DNA from: Zhengitettix transpicula
Taxonomy: Eukaryota > Arthropoda > Insecta > Orthoptera > Tetrigidae
Assembly (NCBI GenBank): GCA_037074705.1
Contig: CM073591.1
Location: forward strand, 81,264,532 to 81,328,531
DNA: 64,000 nucleotides
Direction of reading: 5' to 3'
Part shown: piece by piece, positions 48,298-60,700 of the stretch
Layout: each line of letters opens with the position of its first letter
How positions within the stretch are numbered: the first letter of the stretch is position 1
Notes under the pieces: model-generated
Seen by the model: only the letters and a program-made list of their open reading frames with translations
Told to the model about the DNA's origin: nothing
Database searches by the model: none
Program-made: the position numbers and the translations under genes

Positions 48298-49418
48298 TGT
48301 GTGATAATTTCAGGTACCATACGTATGTATTGTATTCTGATATTATTTTAAGTTGCCAATAGTTAGCTAACATAATAGAATAATCTAAAAACCTGCCGAT
48401 TTCTTATAATTAACATAAAATGTCAACATTCGCCACCCACATGCAGTGTTCGTTACGGAAGTAGTGTCTGTTATTATTAGCTGAAACAAAGTCCCGCTGT
48501 TCATGTGTATTTTACATTAATGTATGCTGTTTCAAGGTCCATGAATTAATGAATAAGAATTGCCTCTGATTGAGCCTACTGTTTCTGGAATGAATGTACG
48601 CAATTAATTTTTCACTTACTAAACCTTGTGTGTAAAAAATATCAAAATTTATGATATATTGTTTGTTCATTGTAACCTATACTTAGAAAATAAATGAAAA
48701 CTACACATCTTATGCATTTAATTATATACTGCATACATAATAGACTCCTTAATTGTTAAGCAATGTAAATCGTAAACAGTAAATACTAATAAAATGTTTA
48801 AAGTTCAATTATTTCGCCTTTGATCTTTTATGGAAGCTGAAGGTCAAGAATTTAGGAATACAAAATAGCTGATCCTACGAGAAGTCAAATTATTTTTCGG
48901 TAAGCCTGTAATGTAAATTATATAGCGAGTACATTTTTTGTGGGACACATCCTAATATTAAAAATAAATTAAAAAGTCACTGTGCGTTTGCAAAGGGAAA
49001 CCGTATCTACTGGTTTATAATTCGTTTGGGTATTACACATGATGTACGCTAAACTAATAAGATATATTATTATTTTTATTTGTGCAGAGCATCAACTGAT
49101 TTGGCAAATATAAACCATCTGTTGTTTAACGGTGTCCCTTCCAATCTGAATTTAATTACTTCTCTAGATTTATGACTAGGTACGCGATCTGACACGAGAA
49201 TTTTTCGCTGTTGTTTATCCACTCGTTCTTGACCTTAACTCTGAACCTTCTCATCAACACGTAACGCTCCGTGCAGTTTAAGGTTTGTGTATTCCTGCTG
49301 CGCAATTTTTCAGAAATTTACTCTGATAACTTTATATAAAACCAAAACATACAAAAAATGTCCTCGGGGTTTAGCGTCGTCTCATAGTAAAATTGTCCAC
49401 TAATAGTTCCTACGCTGC
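46206..49418. other. Long AT-rich stretch with an AT microsatellite
   Basis: No recognisable gene. It includes a (TA)n tract at about 48246-48292, described separately. Confidence 0.5.
48246..48292. repeat. (TA)n dinucleotide microsatellite
   Basis: About 23 uninterrupted TA units. Likely length-polymorphic. Confidence 0.95.
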
Positions 49419-49580
49419 TTTTTTTTTACAAAAAATGAAATATTGGGGCTGGAGAAGTAATTCATGCGGGACTTCCGGTTTAATATCTTATTCGTCCGGA
49501 AAAATTATTTCACTTGACTGCGTTTGAAACCGCGACCTTGTGAGTACTGGAGGTAAGCGCCATAGGACCATGATCGATTG
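49419..49580 (-). repeat. Possible tRNA-like SINE, minus strand
   Basis: On the minus strand, ATGGCGCTTACCTCC and then GGTCGCGGTTTCAAACGC resemble a degenerate A box and a good B box. The sequence runs ~100 bases further to an A run (nine T at 49419-49427 on the plus strand). No second copy in the window. The B box is the better part of the evidence. Confidence 0.35.
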
Positions 49581-49810
49581 AATCTCATCGCGGGAACCTA
49601 AGAGTTTGTACCATTAGCGTAGTGGTACTGTGTTTCATATAAGACAGGAAATTTAAAAATATTTCTTATTGCGTTTCAGTAAAGAAGGTGAAAAAGTAAA
49701 TACTATCCTGCTGTGCTTAGATTGTTCATCATGTCATGCAAAAATACTGATAACGTAAAATCATGAATAATAATTTGTTGAAATATAGGAGAAACTATTT
49801 ATTAATACAA

Positions 49811-50747
49811 AAATGGAACACCACAATTTATAAATAAAATTTTTATTCACAAAATACCTCAATCAGAAAATACGTTTTAGAAATCGGAAAATTCGTGAGA
49901 ATTAAAATTTCATAATTAATTGAGGTAAATAGAACTCAAAAGAGAAAAAATTACACAAGCGAAGAGATTCTCTATTTTTCAACGTTTTCCTGGGACACTA
50001 ATTGTATATTAAAATATCCCTGAATTAACGGTTAAACTAAATATATGAAAGGAGAAACAGCTTTACACGTAAATTAAGACCTTAATCTATTTAATATAGA
50101 GCCGTAAAAATTGTGGTTGCAGATTCATATTACAATGCATTTAAATGCCAAGAAAAATGTTTTCAAAATTCAACCCCTAAAGAAGTGTAAGAAATTTGAC
50201 TTGATTTTTTAAAAGGAAAAAATGTCGAAAATTGGTTTCAATTAAATGTGTCCAGAAGTGCTGAATAATACGTGAAAAAATTCTGCCTACATCTGAAACC
50301 TTGTTTTTATGTCGAAGGTTGTTCCTAAATGGAGACGAGTGTATTCCCTACCATCACGTAAGTACGTCACAATATATTTATTTGGATTGATTTATTTTTT
50401 TCCGTTATTACTCTACTGAGCTGACGTGATACGTCATACACATCCTTTAAATGGATCTATAACAGAAGTAATTAATTATGAAACATACAAAAATATTATT
50501 AATTATTTGAAATTATGAAACAATTAGATATAAATGCTTAAATAAAATACATGAATGAGAAATGAGAAAATGTATATAATTCACGAAAATGGAACACCTC
50601 AATTTATAAATAAAATTTTTAATAACAAAATACCTCAATGGGAAAATACGTTTTAGAAGTCGGAAAATTCGCGAGAATGAAACTTTCATAATTAATTGAG
50701 GTAAATAGTACTCAAAAGAGAAAAATTTACACAAGCGAAGAGATTCT
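49811..50747. repeat. Direct repeat of a ~160 bp segment, 776 bp apart
   Basis: Copy 1 (49811-49972) and copy 2 (50587-50747) run in the same orientation and are nearly identical, both starting AAATGGAACACC and ending ACACAAGCGAAGAGATTCT. The middle (49973-50586) is AT-rich with no gene. They could be two insertions of one short repeat or terminal repeats of a larger unit; no TG...CA ends are visible. Confidence 0.8.
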
Positions 50748-51019
50748 ATAATTACGCCATTGTTGTACTAATGAATGTTTGAATACATAACCATTGACTA
50801 CCTCCAATCGGGACAAATGTCATGAGCAAAATGGAAACGTGATTTAAAACTCAGGGTTAAACATATTACCAAAAACAAATTTTCTGTTTGATACTGTACT
50901 TATATTACTTTTTATGATTCTTTTTAGTACTTTTGTCTGTCATTTATGGTAATTAATTTTATAATTTTTATTAAGTTAAGGATTTTTTAAAATTAAGATC
51001 TCTGCGTTTGTACTAGTAT
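50748..51019. other. AT-rich DNA, nothing recognised
   Basis: No gene or repeat recognised between the direct repeat and the LINE 3' end. Confidence 0.5.
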
Positions 51020-51960
51020 AATTTGTTTATTTATTCTATTAATCCTTGTACAAGGAAAGAGGATGCGTCATTCTATAACATACAATATAATTATTGGATA
51101 ATACAATTAATAAAAATTAGAAGTTATGAAAACATAAATAAAAATCGGGAACACAAATTTCTCTGGCAAACATAACTAAAAGTACTATATAGTAATAATA
51201 AAAATTATTTAACGTTACCAAGAGTATAATATAATATTTACAGTATTCAAACAAATACAATACGCACTAGGTAAAAAATAAATATTTAGAGAATTAACTA
51301 TCATAAAATGTGGAATTACACATCACACAAGAATAGAAACAAAACCTGACACTCGCACAGTAGAAAGAAACACAAAATACGGACAAATCTCTACACGAAA
51401 CAGAACGACGTGGAATCTGCCCTTACGTAGAAACTCCAGGCCACACATGAAACAAAGAAAATAGCAGAATAGACCAACAGAGACTAAGTAAGTTATAAAA
51501 TAATTAGATTTAAGAGCAACACATTCAAAACTTTGGCAGAATAAACAATAAATAATTATAATTTTTAGTTATTAGTGGAACGATCAAGAAACTCTTGTAC
51601 TGAGTAAAACGCGCCTTTAAGTAGAATATTTTTACACTGAATTCCAAAACTCTTGTAGTTATTATTGTTCTTTACATCTGGAGGAAGACTATTGTACGAA
51701 AATTCTCTGATAAAGAGCAAGGCGATTACTGTCTGATCTTAGAACTGAGCGATTTCTAGTTTCATAATCGTAAGACTCTCCATTAGTTTGAAATGATACA
51801 TGTTCCGCTTAACGAACTTTAAAATTTCGTGAATAAACTCGCTGGGTAGATTTTCAAACCTTTTGAAATACGGTTTACTACTAGATTTATAATCCGTATT
51901 ATAAAATATTCTTATGGCAAGCTTTGTTCCTGGAGCAATTGCCCTTATTTGTAATGTAAG
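51020..51960 (-). pseudogene. CR1-like LINE, C-terminus and 3' untranslated region
   Basis: The minus-strand translation from ~51930 down to ~51570 reads TKLAIRIFYNTDYKSSSKPY, FKRFENLPSEFIHEILKFVK, then, in a neighbouring phase, YDYETRNRSVLRSDSNRLAL. Back in the first phase it reads YNSLPPDVKNNNNYKSFG and LLKGAFYSVQEFLD. This series (LQKRAIRII-like block, FK..LP..I.EIL.FVK, Y-x-T-R, YN-LP, K..LL...FYSV-EFL) is the C-terminal end of a common insect non-LTR family, related to CR1/L2-type elements. At least two frameshifts and a stop break it. The 3' UTR ends near 51020 with TTGTACAAGGATTAATAGAA followed by TAAATAAACAAATT. The catalytic domain is absent (5'-truncated). Confidence 0.8.
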
Positions 51961-52852
51961 TGAATAAATATTGAAAGTAAGTTAATACTTTGTATAATAT
52001 TTTTGAAGGACGGGATTTGATTTGTAACTTGATAAAGTTTGAATGAAACGCTTTTCGATTTGTTTCAATAATATTAAAGGATATATAATTGACTGGAAAA
52101 TAAAATAAATGTCCGTAGAAGTAGCGCGATTTTACTACACTCTAAAACGCTTGGTCTGATGTATCGAGAATCGAGGCAGAAGGGGAGAGTATTAAACAAA
52201 AAAAATGTTTTGAAAACCACCAAACGTTATAATTCCTTCGTAACCAACCGGAAATAAATCGCTGAAATGACTTGTGTGTTTCTGGACTGCTTTCCGCTAC
52301 TCTGATACATCTCAAATTAAACGCTTAAATCGTTTCTTTCTATTATTAGGCACCCACATGATTCACCACGCCGGGACCATCTCCTAAACAATCGGGATTC
52401 ACACACTTCCTTCTCTCACAACAAAGAACCAAGTTGCGGAATGGAAATTTAGTGTTGCAATAGCTTCCATTCCTGGAAATGTCATTATGAAAATGTAATA
52501 GCTAAGATCGTCGACACTCACTTGAAATATGTAGATATAATTATTATAATAAGAGTAATTATTTGGTCAAATCTAGGATGACGTTATACAATCATACTGA
52601 AGTAGCTTAGATTTTTATTTCGCTTCTATTGTTACCTAGAGGTATACATGACCATTCATTTACTACTGTTCATCGTTCAACTCAGCCGACCCTTAATGAC
52701 ATTATTAAATATGTTACTAAAATGTACAAATATCGCTAGAAAATTTATCAGGGATCTAGAGCCTCCCAACTAATCTACTAACACCGTCGAAATGTAGGAC
52801 GACACGAATGAAATGTACGAATGTGTGTGCGAGTTTCCGTATACCACTGTGT
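51961..52852. other. AT-rich DNA, no gene seen
   Basis: Lies between the LINE remnant and the mariner element. No open frame of note. Confidence 0.5.
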
Positions 52853-52872
52853 TAAAAAAGTAAGCTGAAATT
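52851..52872 (+). repeat. mariner left terminal inverted repeat
   Basis: GTTAAAAAAGTAAGCTGAAA pairs with the right end after allowing a two-base gap in the A run and one or two mismatches. Confidence 0.75.
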
Positions 52873-54064
52873 GTCATTTAAAACTCCCGGGTATTAGGAA
52901 GGCAGGTATTTTTTTTTTCGTAGGTTGGTAGGACTGTCTATAATATTTGCCAAGCGTCTGTTTGTTAAAAGGTTTAATTATCTTCAAGTTACACGTGTTT
53001 TTGTAAATAGCCAAAAGTAAATTTTTCGATTTTTGCAATGGGTGATTTTGATGAGCAAAGAACTTGCTTCAAGTTTTGTTTGCGGGACGAATATTCTTGT
53101 GCGGACAAATTGAATATGTTGCGGAAGGCCTTTGGTGATCAAACTATGGTACAAGAAAACGTTTATAAGTGCTACAACGAGTTCAAAGAGGGCCGAGAAC
53201 GCGTTGAAGACGAACCGCGCTCTGGACGACCATCAACGTCTACCGACGAGGGCCACGTCCAAAAAATCAAAGATTTGGTGCTTGAAAATCGTCGATGGAC
53301 AATTAGAGATCGCGCTGATAGTGTTGGAATGTCATTTGGCTCAGACCAAACCATTTTGAAGAATGTTTTGTGTCTCAACCGCGTCAAGTCTCGATTGGTA
53401 CTAAAATCGCTCAATTTTTTGGAAAAAAAGCGTCGCGTTGATGTGTGTGAAACTTTGCTGTCTGACTATCAGGACCACTTGAAATGCATCATTACTGGAG
53501 ACGAGACTTGGATTTACGCATACGACCCTGAAACCACCGACCAATCCAGCGAATATCGTGCAAAAGGTGCAGCAAGACCGAAAAGAGCACGGCAAAGTCG
53601 ATCGAAAATCAAGGTCATGTTGACAGTTTTCTTTGATTATCGTGGTGTGGTGCACTATGAATTCCTTCCGCCGGGCCAAACTGTTCCTTCATCACGATAA
53701 TGCACCATGTCATACTGCATTGGTTCTTCGCGACTTTTTTTTGCCAAAAACTCGACTCATATCGTTCCGCAACCACCGTATTCGCATGATTTGGCTCCGT
53801 GCGACTTCTGGATATTCAGAAAACTCAAAAGGCCATTGCGTGGACGCCGTTTTGACATTATTGAGGAGATAAAAACCGAATCGAAGAAGGTCTTGAAGCC
53901 TATACAAGAAAAAGACTATTACGACTGTTTCGAGGACTGGAAAAAGCGTTGGAAAAAGTGCGTTTTATCGGACGGGGATTACTTTGAAGGGGATGAAATT
54001 TATCTGGAAGAATAAATAAAAAAAGAATTTATATTTTATAAATAAATTCACCTTACTTTTTTTT
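52853..54064 (+). mobile_element. mariner-family DNA transposon, inactive
   Basis: About 1.2 kb. Both ends carry short imperfect inverted repeats: GTTAAAAAAGTAAGCTGAAA at the left and, on the minus strand, GTTAAAAAAAAGTAAGGTGA at the right. The tract of A/T at each tip differs by two bases. A TA dinucleotide stands at each outer edge (TGTTA before the A run; TAACAG after the T run), which suits mariner's TA target duplication, though the A/T tip makes the exact edge ambiguous. Between the repeats lies one broken transposase gene on the plus strand. No second copy was recognised here. Confidence 0.92.
53038..54015 (+). pseudogene. mariner transposase, frameshifted and internally deleted
   Basis: The ATG at 53038 opens MGDFDEQRTCFKFCLRDEY, a typical mariner N-terminus with paired helix-turn-helix regions (FKEGRERVEDEPRSGRPSTS as the linker motif). 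The first catalytic aspartate lies in ITGDETW, and the WVP-type and KVMLTVFFDYRGVVHYEFLP segments follow. At ~53686, directly after PPGQTV, the reading moves to another phase and goes straight to LHHDNAPCH. Compared with relatives of ~345 residues, about 30 codons are missing. The second aspartate is in HHDN (codon 53696-53698). A run of eight T at 53735-53742 shifts the phase back to give FAKNSTHIVPQPPYSHDLAP and CDFW, with the third aspartate at 53803-53805. Counted through the shift, 34 residues separate the last two aspartates, the mariner D34D signature. The C-terminus ends in GDYFEGDEIYLEE and TAA. All three catalytic residues survive, but the two breaks make it inactive. Confidence 0.95.
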
Positions 54065-54067
54065 AAC
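54045..54067 (-). repeat. mariner right terminal inverted repeat
   Basis: On the minus strand it reads GTTAAAAAAAAGTAAGGTGA, the partner of the left repeat. It lies ~30 bases after the transposase stop. Confidence 0.75.
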
Positions 54068-55835
54068 AGTCACATGAGACTCCATGCCAATATAGTCATA
54101 ACAGCAGAATTTTCAAACTGATACTCATGCTTATTTTGTGACAAAAATTTGTTGTTCGGGATTAATAAAATAACTATCATTTACTTTGATAAATGTAGAA
54201 AAAACATTTTTTAGAGTCTGTATTTAGAATTTCAAACTTAAGACATTTAAAAAGTTTTTTCTGTGTTCCATATTCAGCATGCACAATTTAAATTCATAAT
54301 AATAACATTGAAGTTGCGTCATTTCATCTCTTGGGACGATTACATAAACAATGGCTTAATAGTAATTGTAATTGCAACACAACGATTTTCCATAATCATT
54401 TAGTAATTCGATATTTCGAAATTGTATATGGTTCTGTAATTAGATCTGTGCGGCAATATGTATATAACGTATCGTGATGACGTCTAGAAGAGAGAACTAT
54501 GGTAAACCACCACATTGAGATTAGTGAGAGATTATCAATATGATAAAGGGAAGTTCTAAAGGAAAATTTTTCCAAGAATCCGTTCGCGCCAATTTATCGC
54601 TTAAATATGATTAGAACCTGGAATTAGTTTAAGTGTAAATTTGTCTACAGCTAAGCAATGTCTTGTTCTGAAATCACGATATGTGATCAGCTGCGACGTC
54701 GTCGTCTTCATTTTTTAATTAAATATAATTTACCATCCTTTATTTCCGTACAAGGTAATAGATTTCACCTTTAACGACAGAAAAAAAATACCTTCCCATA
54801 TTTTGCCAACTTACCCAGAAGGGAAACATTTTTGCATCACTGCGACCTCGAACATAATGAAGCTTCGGTGGACGTTATGCTCATAAAACAAGAGGGAAAA
54901 CGTAACGAGTTGTCCTTCAGCACACTTCTTACATAAATAACAGATTGGTTTGTTGCAGACCGTTTATGAAGTGGCGTTGCAGGGAATTGTAGTATGTGTT
55001 CACTCTGAGATATTGATTAACCTTTTAATGTTCATAATTAAATCCAATGACGTCAGGGGTTGCTACTACTCTAGCCATTGTCCCAAGAGAGTAAAAGACG
55101 CAATTTCAATGGTACGATTATGAATTGAAAACAATTTAAAGTTATTTCAAATTGGCCGTGTGTTGAATGCAGTTATAGTAACATTTATTACATAATTTTA
55201 TGTAAAATAAATGAAGTAGAACCTTATTTGGGTGCATCTTGCATATATCCTCGGCAGTCAATAAGTCAGAACCGTGTTGTTCGCGTGTGAAACGCTCATT
55301 CGGGTAAACTCGGGGGCTTTCGTGACGAATAGGTTGCGTAAATATCAGCAACAAAACAGGATTGTCTTATGAATTAATATTCATGTTGGATGAATTCAGC
55401 CCCATATCCCTGTCTGTGAGCCCGATGAATTGGCTAATGAGTTGTAGGAAAATGGTGCCACATACATTTCGATGATTACGGCGACAACAGCAGTTTTCCA
55501 CAGCAAGTTGGAAGAAAAAGCTTATGGATCACAATATTGAAAGGAATGCTGTACCTGGAAGTTCATGCAGTGTACCACTTAATAATAATAAAACTATAAA
55601 CGCCAAGCGTAATCATTTTTCCGTAGTGTCGACATGCACAATAATTGTCTCGTAAATCACATGGAGCAACTTCGACCAAGTTGTTTATGAAAATGAGTAA
55701 AGATTCTCAACACTTGGTGTGTCTTCTGTAATTTATTCCCTATTTAACGCCAGTGAAAATTACGTTAAAATAAATTATGTAAGTAAAGTATTCATTGAAT
55801 CTGGGACATTGGATAAAGTTTTCCTTTGGGAGTGG
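54068..55835. other. AT-rich DNA, no gene seen
   Basis: Only short chance frames (for example minus 55142-55354). The right part approaches repeat Q. Confidence 0.5.
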
Positions 55836-56350
55836 GATGATAGCTGGAAAAAATTATAGAATTGTCATTGGGTGTGCGAGACAATTCTGAATGAAAAATA
55901 TTTATTATGGTCAGTATAACTAAAATATATTATATTCAGAGATAAAATATAATACATAAAACCGTATTATTAAATTTTGAGCATTATTAATAAGTCAAAT
56001 ATTGTGAAGTTTTAGTCGTAGCGCATATTTTGTCGACATATAATTAGCATTATATTTATAACTGTTAAACTAGAAGCGATGTTGCTGTCTTGAGGATGCG
56101 AATTTGTCACAGATGTGAATTTTTTTTCGAATGAAACTCCTTTTATGACTAGATCTTCAGTGGAGAAGCTTGAATATTTTATTTGGTAGAGCATGACTCT
56201 AAAGTAACGTTCATATTGTAGTAAATAGTATTTGTACATGTTTAAACTTAAGCTTAGGTCGAATATATTTCCCACGGTTGAACCCAAGAGATTAGTGAAT
56301 TCTTATTCACGTGAGTGCAGTGACATCAGAGTTAACGACATATAACGTTA
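55836..56350. repeat. Unclassified dispersed repeat Q, copy 2
   Basis: Partner of 39555-40112, same orientation, and clearly diverged. It ends GACATCAGAGTTAACG just before a T run. It lies ~50 bases left of the Helitron-like pair. The minus-strand frame 56012-56287 is inside the repeat. Confidence 0.65.
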
Positions 56351-56403
56351 GTTTTTTTTAGAGGGGATTGTTGATAATTTTAAATTTGTAACGAATTGAT
56401 TAA

Positions 56404-57182
56404 TCTATATAATAAAAAAGGATGTATATTTGTATGTATGTATGTATGTAGGTATGTATGTATTTACGTTGTTCTTTATACGAATTTTATCGCGTGGCCA
56501 GAATGCAACAAAAATTGGTATACGTATTCTGCCAAAATCGAGAACCGGTACTGTGGGGATGAGAAACCCGTAGCATAAAGGTGTAAAGAATTATAATTGA
56601 TAAACGTGATAATTTTGTGTTAAATTAATGCGCGTCAAGAGATCATGACGTCAATGGACAAAGAGAGACGTTACTACGCGACGAACAAAGCAAATAGTTC
56701 ATTTTTCGGTAATGCAATAAAGCAGAAATATTTCCATTGGATAAAATTATAATTTTATCCAGTAATTCTCCATGGCATTATAATAATAAAAAAAACAATA
56801 CGAATAATTAACGATCTATGCGGAAAATGTATGTTAATTTTCGTGCCATATTAAGTGACTCCAATATGGCGACCATTTGTTTACATTGTGAATTTAGGGA
56901 ACAATTTCATTAATTTAATCATTCGTAATATCTGAAGACTGAGGGACAATTATATCCTGCAGTACGCAATGAGTTATTTAAGAATAAATTCGGAGGTATG
57001 TTTGTTGGGATTGATGCAATAAAATTCAATGTATTTTATAGCACCGGGGATGGAGTGTTGAAATTACCACTCTTTCTGCATACGTAAGTAAAATAATTTA
57101 TTGACTAAAGATTAATGGAGAATTAAATACTTTTCTGGTTTATATAAATAAGTACACGGGCAACGCCGGGCTCCCAGCTAGT
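56404..57182 (+). mobile_element. Helitron-like non-autonomous element, family H1, complete copy
   Basis: It starts TCTATATAATAAAAAAGGAT with A on its left, and has a GTAT-repeat tract at 56431-56462. It ends with the hairpin sequence CCGGCGTTGCCCG (read on the minus strand) at about 57159-57170, then CTCCCAG and CTAG at 57179-57182. TC start, 3' GC hairpin a few bases before a CTRR end, and no inverted terminal repeats or target duplication are the Helitron hallmarks. At 779 bases it encodes no Rep/helicase. The small frame 56396-56578 is not a gene. Confidence 0.8.
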
Positions 57183-57706
57183 CTATATAATAAAAAAGGA
57201 TGTATATTTGTATGTATGTATTTACGTTGTTCTTTATACAAATTTTATCGCGTGGACAGAATGAAACAAAAATTGGTACACATATTCTTCAAAATACGAG
57301 AAACGGTACTGTGAGGGGGAGAAACGCCTAACATACATGTGGAAAGAATTATAATTAAAAACCGTGATCATTAAATATTAAATTACTGCGCGCCAAGAGA
57401 CAATGACGTCACGCGAGAGAAAGACGTTACTACGCAACGAACAAAGGAAATATTTCCTTTATTAGGAATGAAATAAAGCAGAAATATTTTCTTCAGCAAT
57501 ACTCCATCGAATGGTAATAAAGAAGAATACGAATTACTTTACCATCCTTGCGGAAAATGTAAGTTAATTTTCGCGCTATATTAGTTGTGAGTCTAGCTAA
57601 CAATTTCATCAATGTAATATTTCGTAATGTATGAAGACTGAGTGACAATTAACAATTATATCCTGAAATACTCAGGGAATATATTTATTTTAAATAAATA
57701 GGGTTT
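57183..57706 (+). mobile_element. Helitron-like element, family H1, second tandem copy, 3'-truncated
   Basis: The first base follows the terminal CTAG of the previous copy with no spacer and begins TCTATATAATAAAAAAGGAT again. It is collinear with the first copy (shorter GTAT tract; shared TTTACGTTGTTCTTTATA, TTTTATCGCGTGG, ATGACGTCA and TTAATTTTCGCG-type blocks), with several small deletions. It fades out near 57706 without the hairpin end. Confidence 0.8.
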
Positions 57707-60700
57707 GTTAGAAATAGATTTAGTGTAATTTCATTACATATTAGCGATTATTGCATTACACTTACATTCCGAATAGAAACACGCACCGGAGGACTCTTTA
57801 CATTGTGACAGAAACTAACAATCGCGGAATACTCTCACAAAAATAAACATGTTCTATAATATCTATCACTTCTGTGCCAGCGAATTTTATTTTCAACATA
57901 AAAAGCATAGTATTACATCTATAAAATTGTAACAGTTTAGCGTCACAAATCTGCGACTTTGGCGATGTTACACAAAATTTAACAATGTTACCTTTATCAA
58001 AAATTCTTGTACAAAAATATCGATATTCAAAGTTTAATCGCGTTACCAAGAATAAGAGATATACGCACAAAGCTTCAGTAGAAGCTATTTATAAAAATAA
58101 TAAAGTGACGGCAAACGTGATGGGACATAAAGGGATTCGGTATTTAGTAAATCTCATTAATGAGGCTTTAATAGATCAGCTATTGGCAACATTTGAATAA
58201 AACTGAGAATTAATAATGAAAATAGTTTCTATTTACACCTCACCTAATGAAATTGTAAATTAAATAACCGAATTCATCCATGAAACTTTGCTCATACAAC
58301 AGCAGGCTTATTCTCTTCTTATTCGGGACTGGATTACAATATGGATTTCTGATACAAAAAATCAAAACCTTTAACTAAATTATATAAAAAAACATTGCTT
58401 TTAAATTTGGCTCACGATTCGGTGACAACACAACAAATTATGGAATTGCAAGTGACGCAGATTTTGTAAGATACGTAGAAAGCCATCGACATAGACGTTT
58501 TCGTGATCCAGTTTTTATAAGTCAAATTAAACATAAGAATAAGTTCGTAATATTAATATCTTATTCTAAATACGTGATATCATTTATTACTATCACAATC
58601 CCTGTCCAAAACGCCAGTTCCAGTCTCAAGTAGCCTAGTTAATATATAACCCAAATATTTATAACTTCTCGCGCTCTAAAATGTTTGGCCCAAATCCTTA
58701 GGCATCATATGTTGTTTACCATTCTTCGTCCACTTCGTGAATTTAAACTCTTATTTATCAACTTGTGCCCATAATAACTCAAAAGTCTTCCGGGAAAAAA
58801 ATTTTCTCCAATGTCAAAATTTTTAGTTAACATTTCGAATATAGATATATTCGATTACATTTAGATGATTAGGAAAATTGATCGAAATGTTTTCGACGAT
58901 TCAAGTTGGTATTGATACGCTGAAAAATTTAGATTGATGAAATGTAAATAACTGCTCTTAGATTTCTACCTTTATTTTATAATAATTTTTAAAAATACAT
59001 AAACAGACTCTAGTGTTAATTTTTTCTCAAAATTTTATAAACGTTTACGTTGAAAATTTTCAGAAAGTTTAATAATTAAACCGAAATACTAAATTTTTTT
59101 CCTCAGTTATTGTAAATACCGTACATGCCTACTATTTAATTTTAAACGCTGTGACCAACGAATTTAAGCATCGAATTTGTTATCAACAAATATCATATCT
59201 AGTTTTGTTATGAAATTGATCTTAATGCATACCAATTGAAGAAATTCGAAATTTCAGCATGTATTTTCTTATAATTTAGTTTCACGTAATTTTGTAATTT
59301 TAGTATAAATTCCTATACAACTGTGAGGATATTTGTAGCAGACATTGTCGTTAAATATTCATACATTTATATTTCCCTCAAAATTAAAAAAAAAATGCAT
59401 GACCTCTTTTAGTCGTAATGGTTATTTGACATATCAGAGGTTAACGCTTTTAAAAATAATTTATGTCTCAACGAGAAAGCTATGCTATTAAAATGTCATC
59501 ATTTTACATTTTGTAATTATTCTAAAGAATTCTAACAAAAAAACTGGAACTTACATTAAAATTGTTGTGAAAGGAAAAAAAACAAATAAAAATTTGTCAA
59601 CATACGTGCTAGTTACGAGAATACCAAAGTAATATTTAAAAAATAAATTGTTCGGTTTTCCCTTCACTTAAAATTAATTTTTCATATTAGGCAATTTTAT
59701 CATTGAAAAAGTTTGCTTAATTAAATATTCGTGTACTATTTTACGTATCGGGGTAATTTTTATTAACAATTTACCTGACCTCTGTTAAAACTATTTTTAG
59801 TGGAAGTTATCGAACAAACAGAAATATGAGATCGAGATCTCATTTTATGGTAGTTTGACTTTTTATAGGAGAATTTTTATTCAGTGTTGATGATTTACGC
59901 ACCCTTTACGTTCCAAGAAAGGCGGAGTCTGCGCCAAGGTCCACTCTGTTTCAGCTCCATATCCAGATGAAGCCGACTCACCTCCTATGACCTACATACA
60001 GGAAGGACCTGTCCAAACGATATTTACATCTTGAAAAGCTCAGACTGAAGGATATTTTTCAGAAAGCCATATATAAATCTAAGAGCTATATTTTGTCTAA
60101 ATTCCTACTGTTATAAAAATATACAATGTTTGAGCCGTGGATATATTCTCAAACCTACGTCAATTTAATGAACATATGATATGTGTATAGGGCAGTATGG
60201 GTGTGTGATATCAACGAAATTTTTATAGGCAAATTAATGCACAATAATTGTATTATCAATTTGGAGTCGTATATACTAACGACATTGTAAATGTAATTCT
60301 TATTAGTCCAGTATATTTTCTCTTTGTAACAGATATATTTATTGTGTACAGAGTAAGAGAAGTTTTGGTGGCTTAAATTCCTGATAACTGAAACTCTGTG
60401 TAGAGTCTATGACTACAGGCACTGCGCTGTGTTCTCTGAGATACAGTTACAAGCTACAGATGGTCCACACAACACAACGAAACAGAATTACAATTGTAAG
60501 CTTAGACGTCGTCATGTACTATTATTAAATTGACAAATGGAATGCAGGAAAGAAAGAAGATAAATATAAAATATTATTTCTGGGACTCGATAGTCATAGG
60601 AGATACAGGAAATTGAAATTTCTAGCTTAACATCGCTACATGCCTAGTCATAAATGCGCAGTGGCACTGTGACTGCAATACGCAGCCCACCTAACACGAT

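Noticed and set aside
53132..53907. Other open frames over the mariner gene
   Set aside because: Alternative-phase or antisense shadows of the transposase.
57798..58200. Overlapping 90- and 71-codon frames on opposite strands
   Set aside because: No recognisable domain on either strand and AT-rich composition like the flanks; treated as chance.
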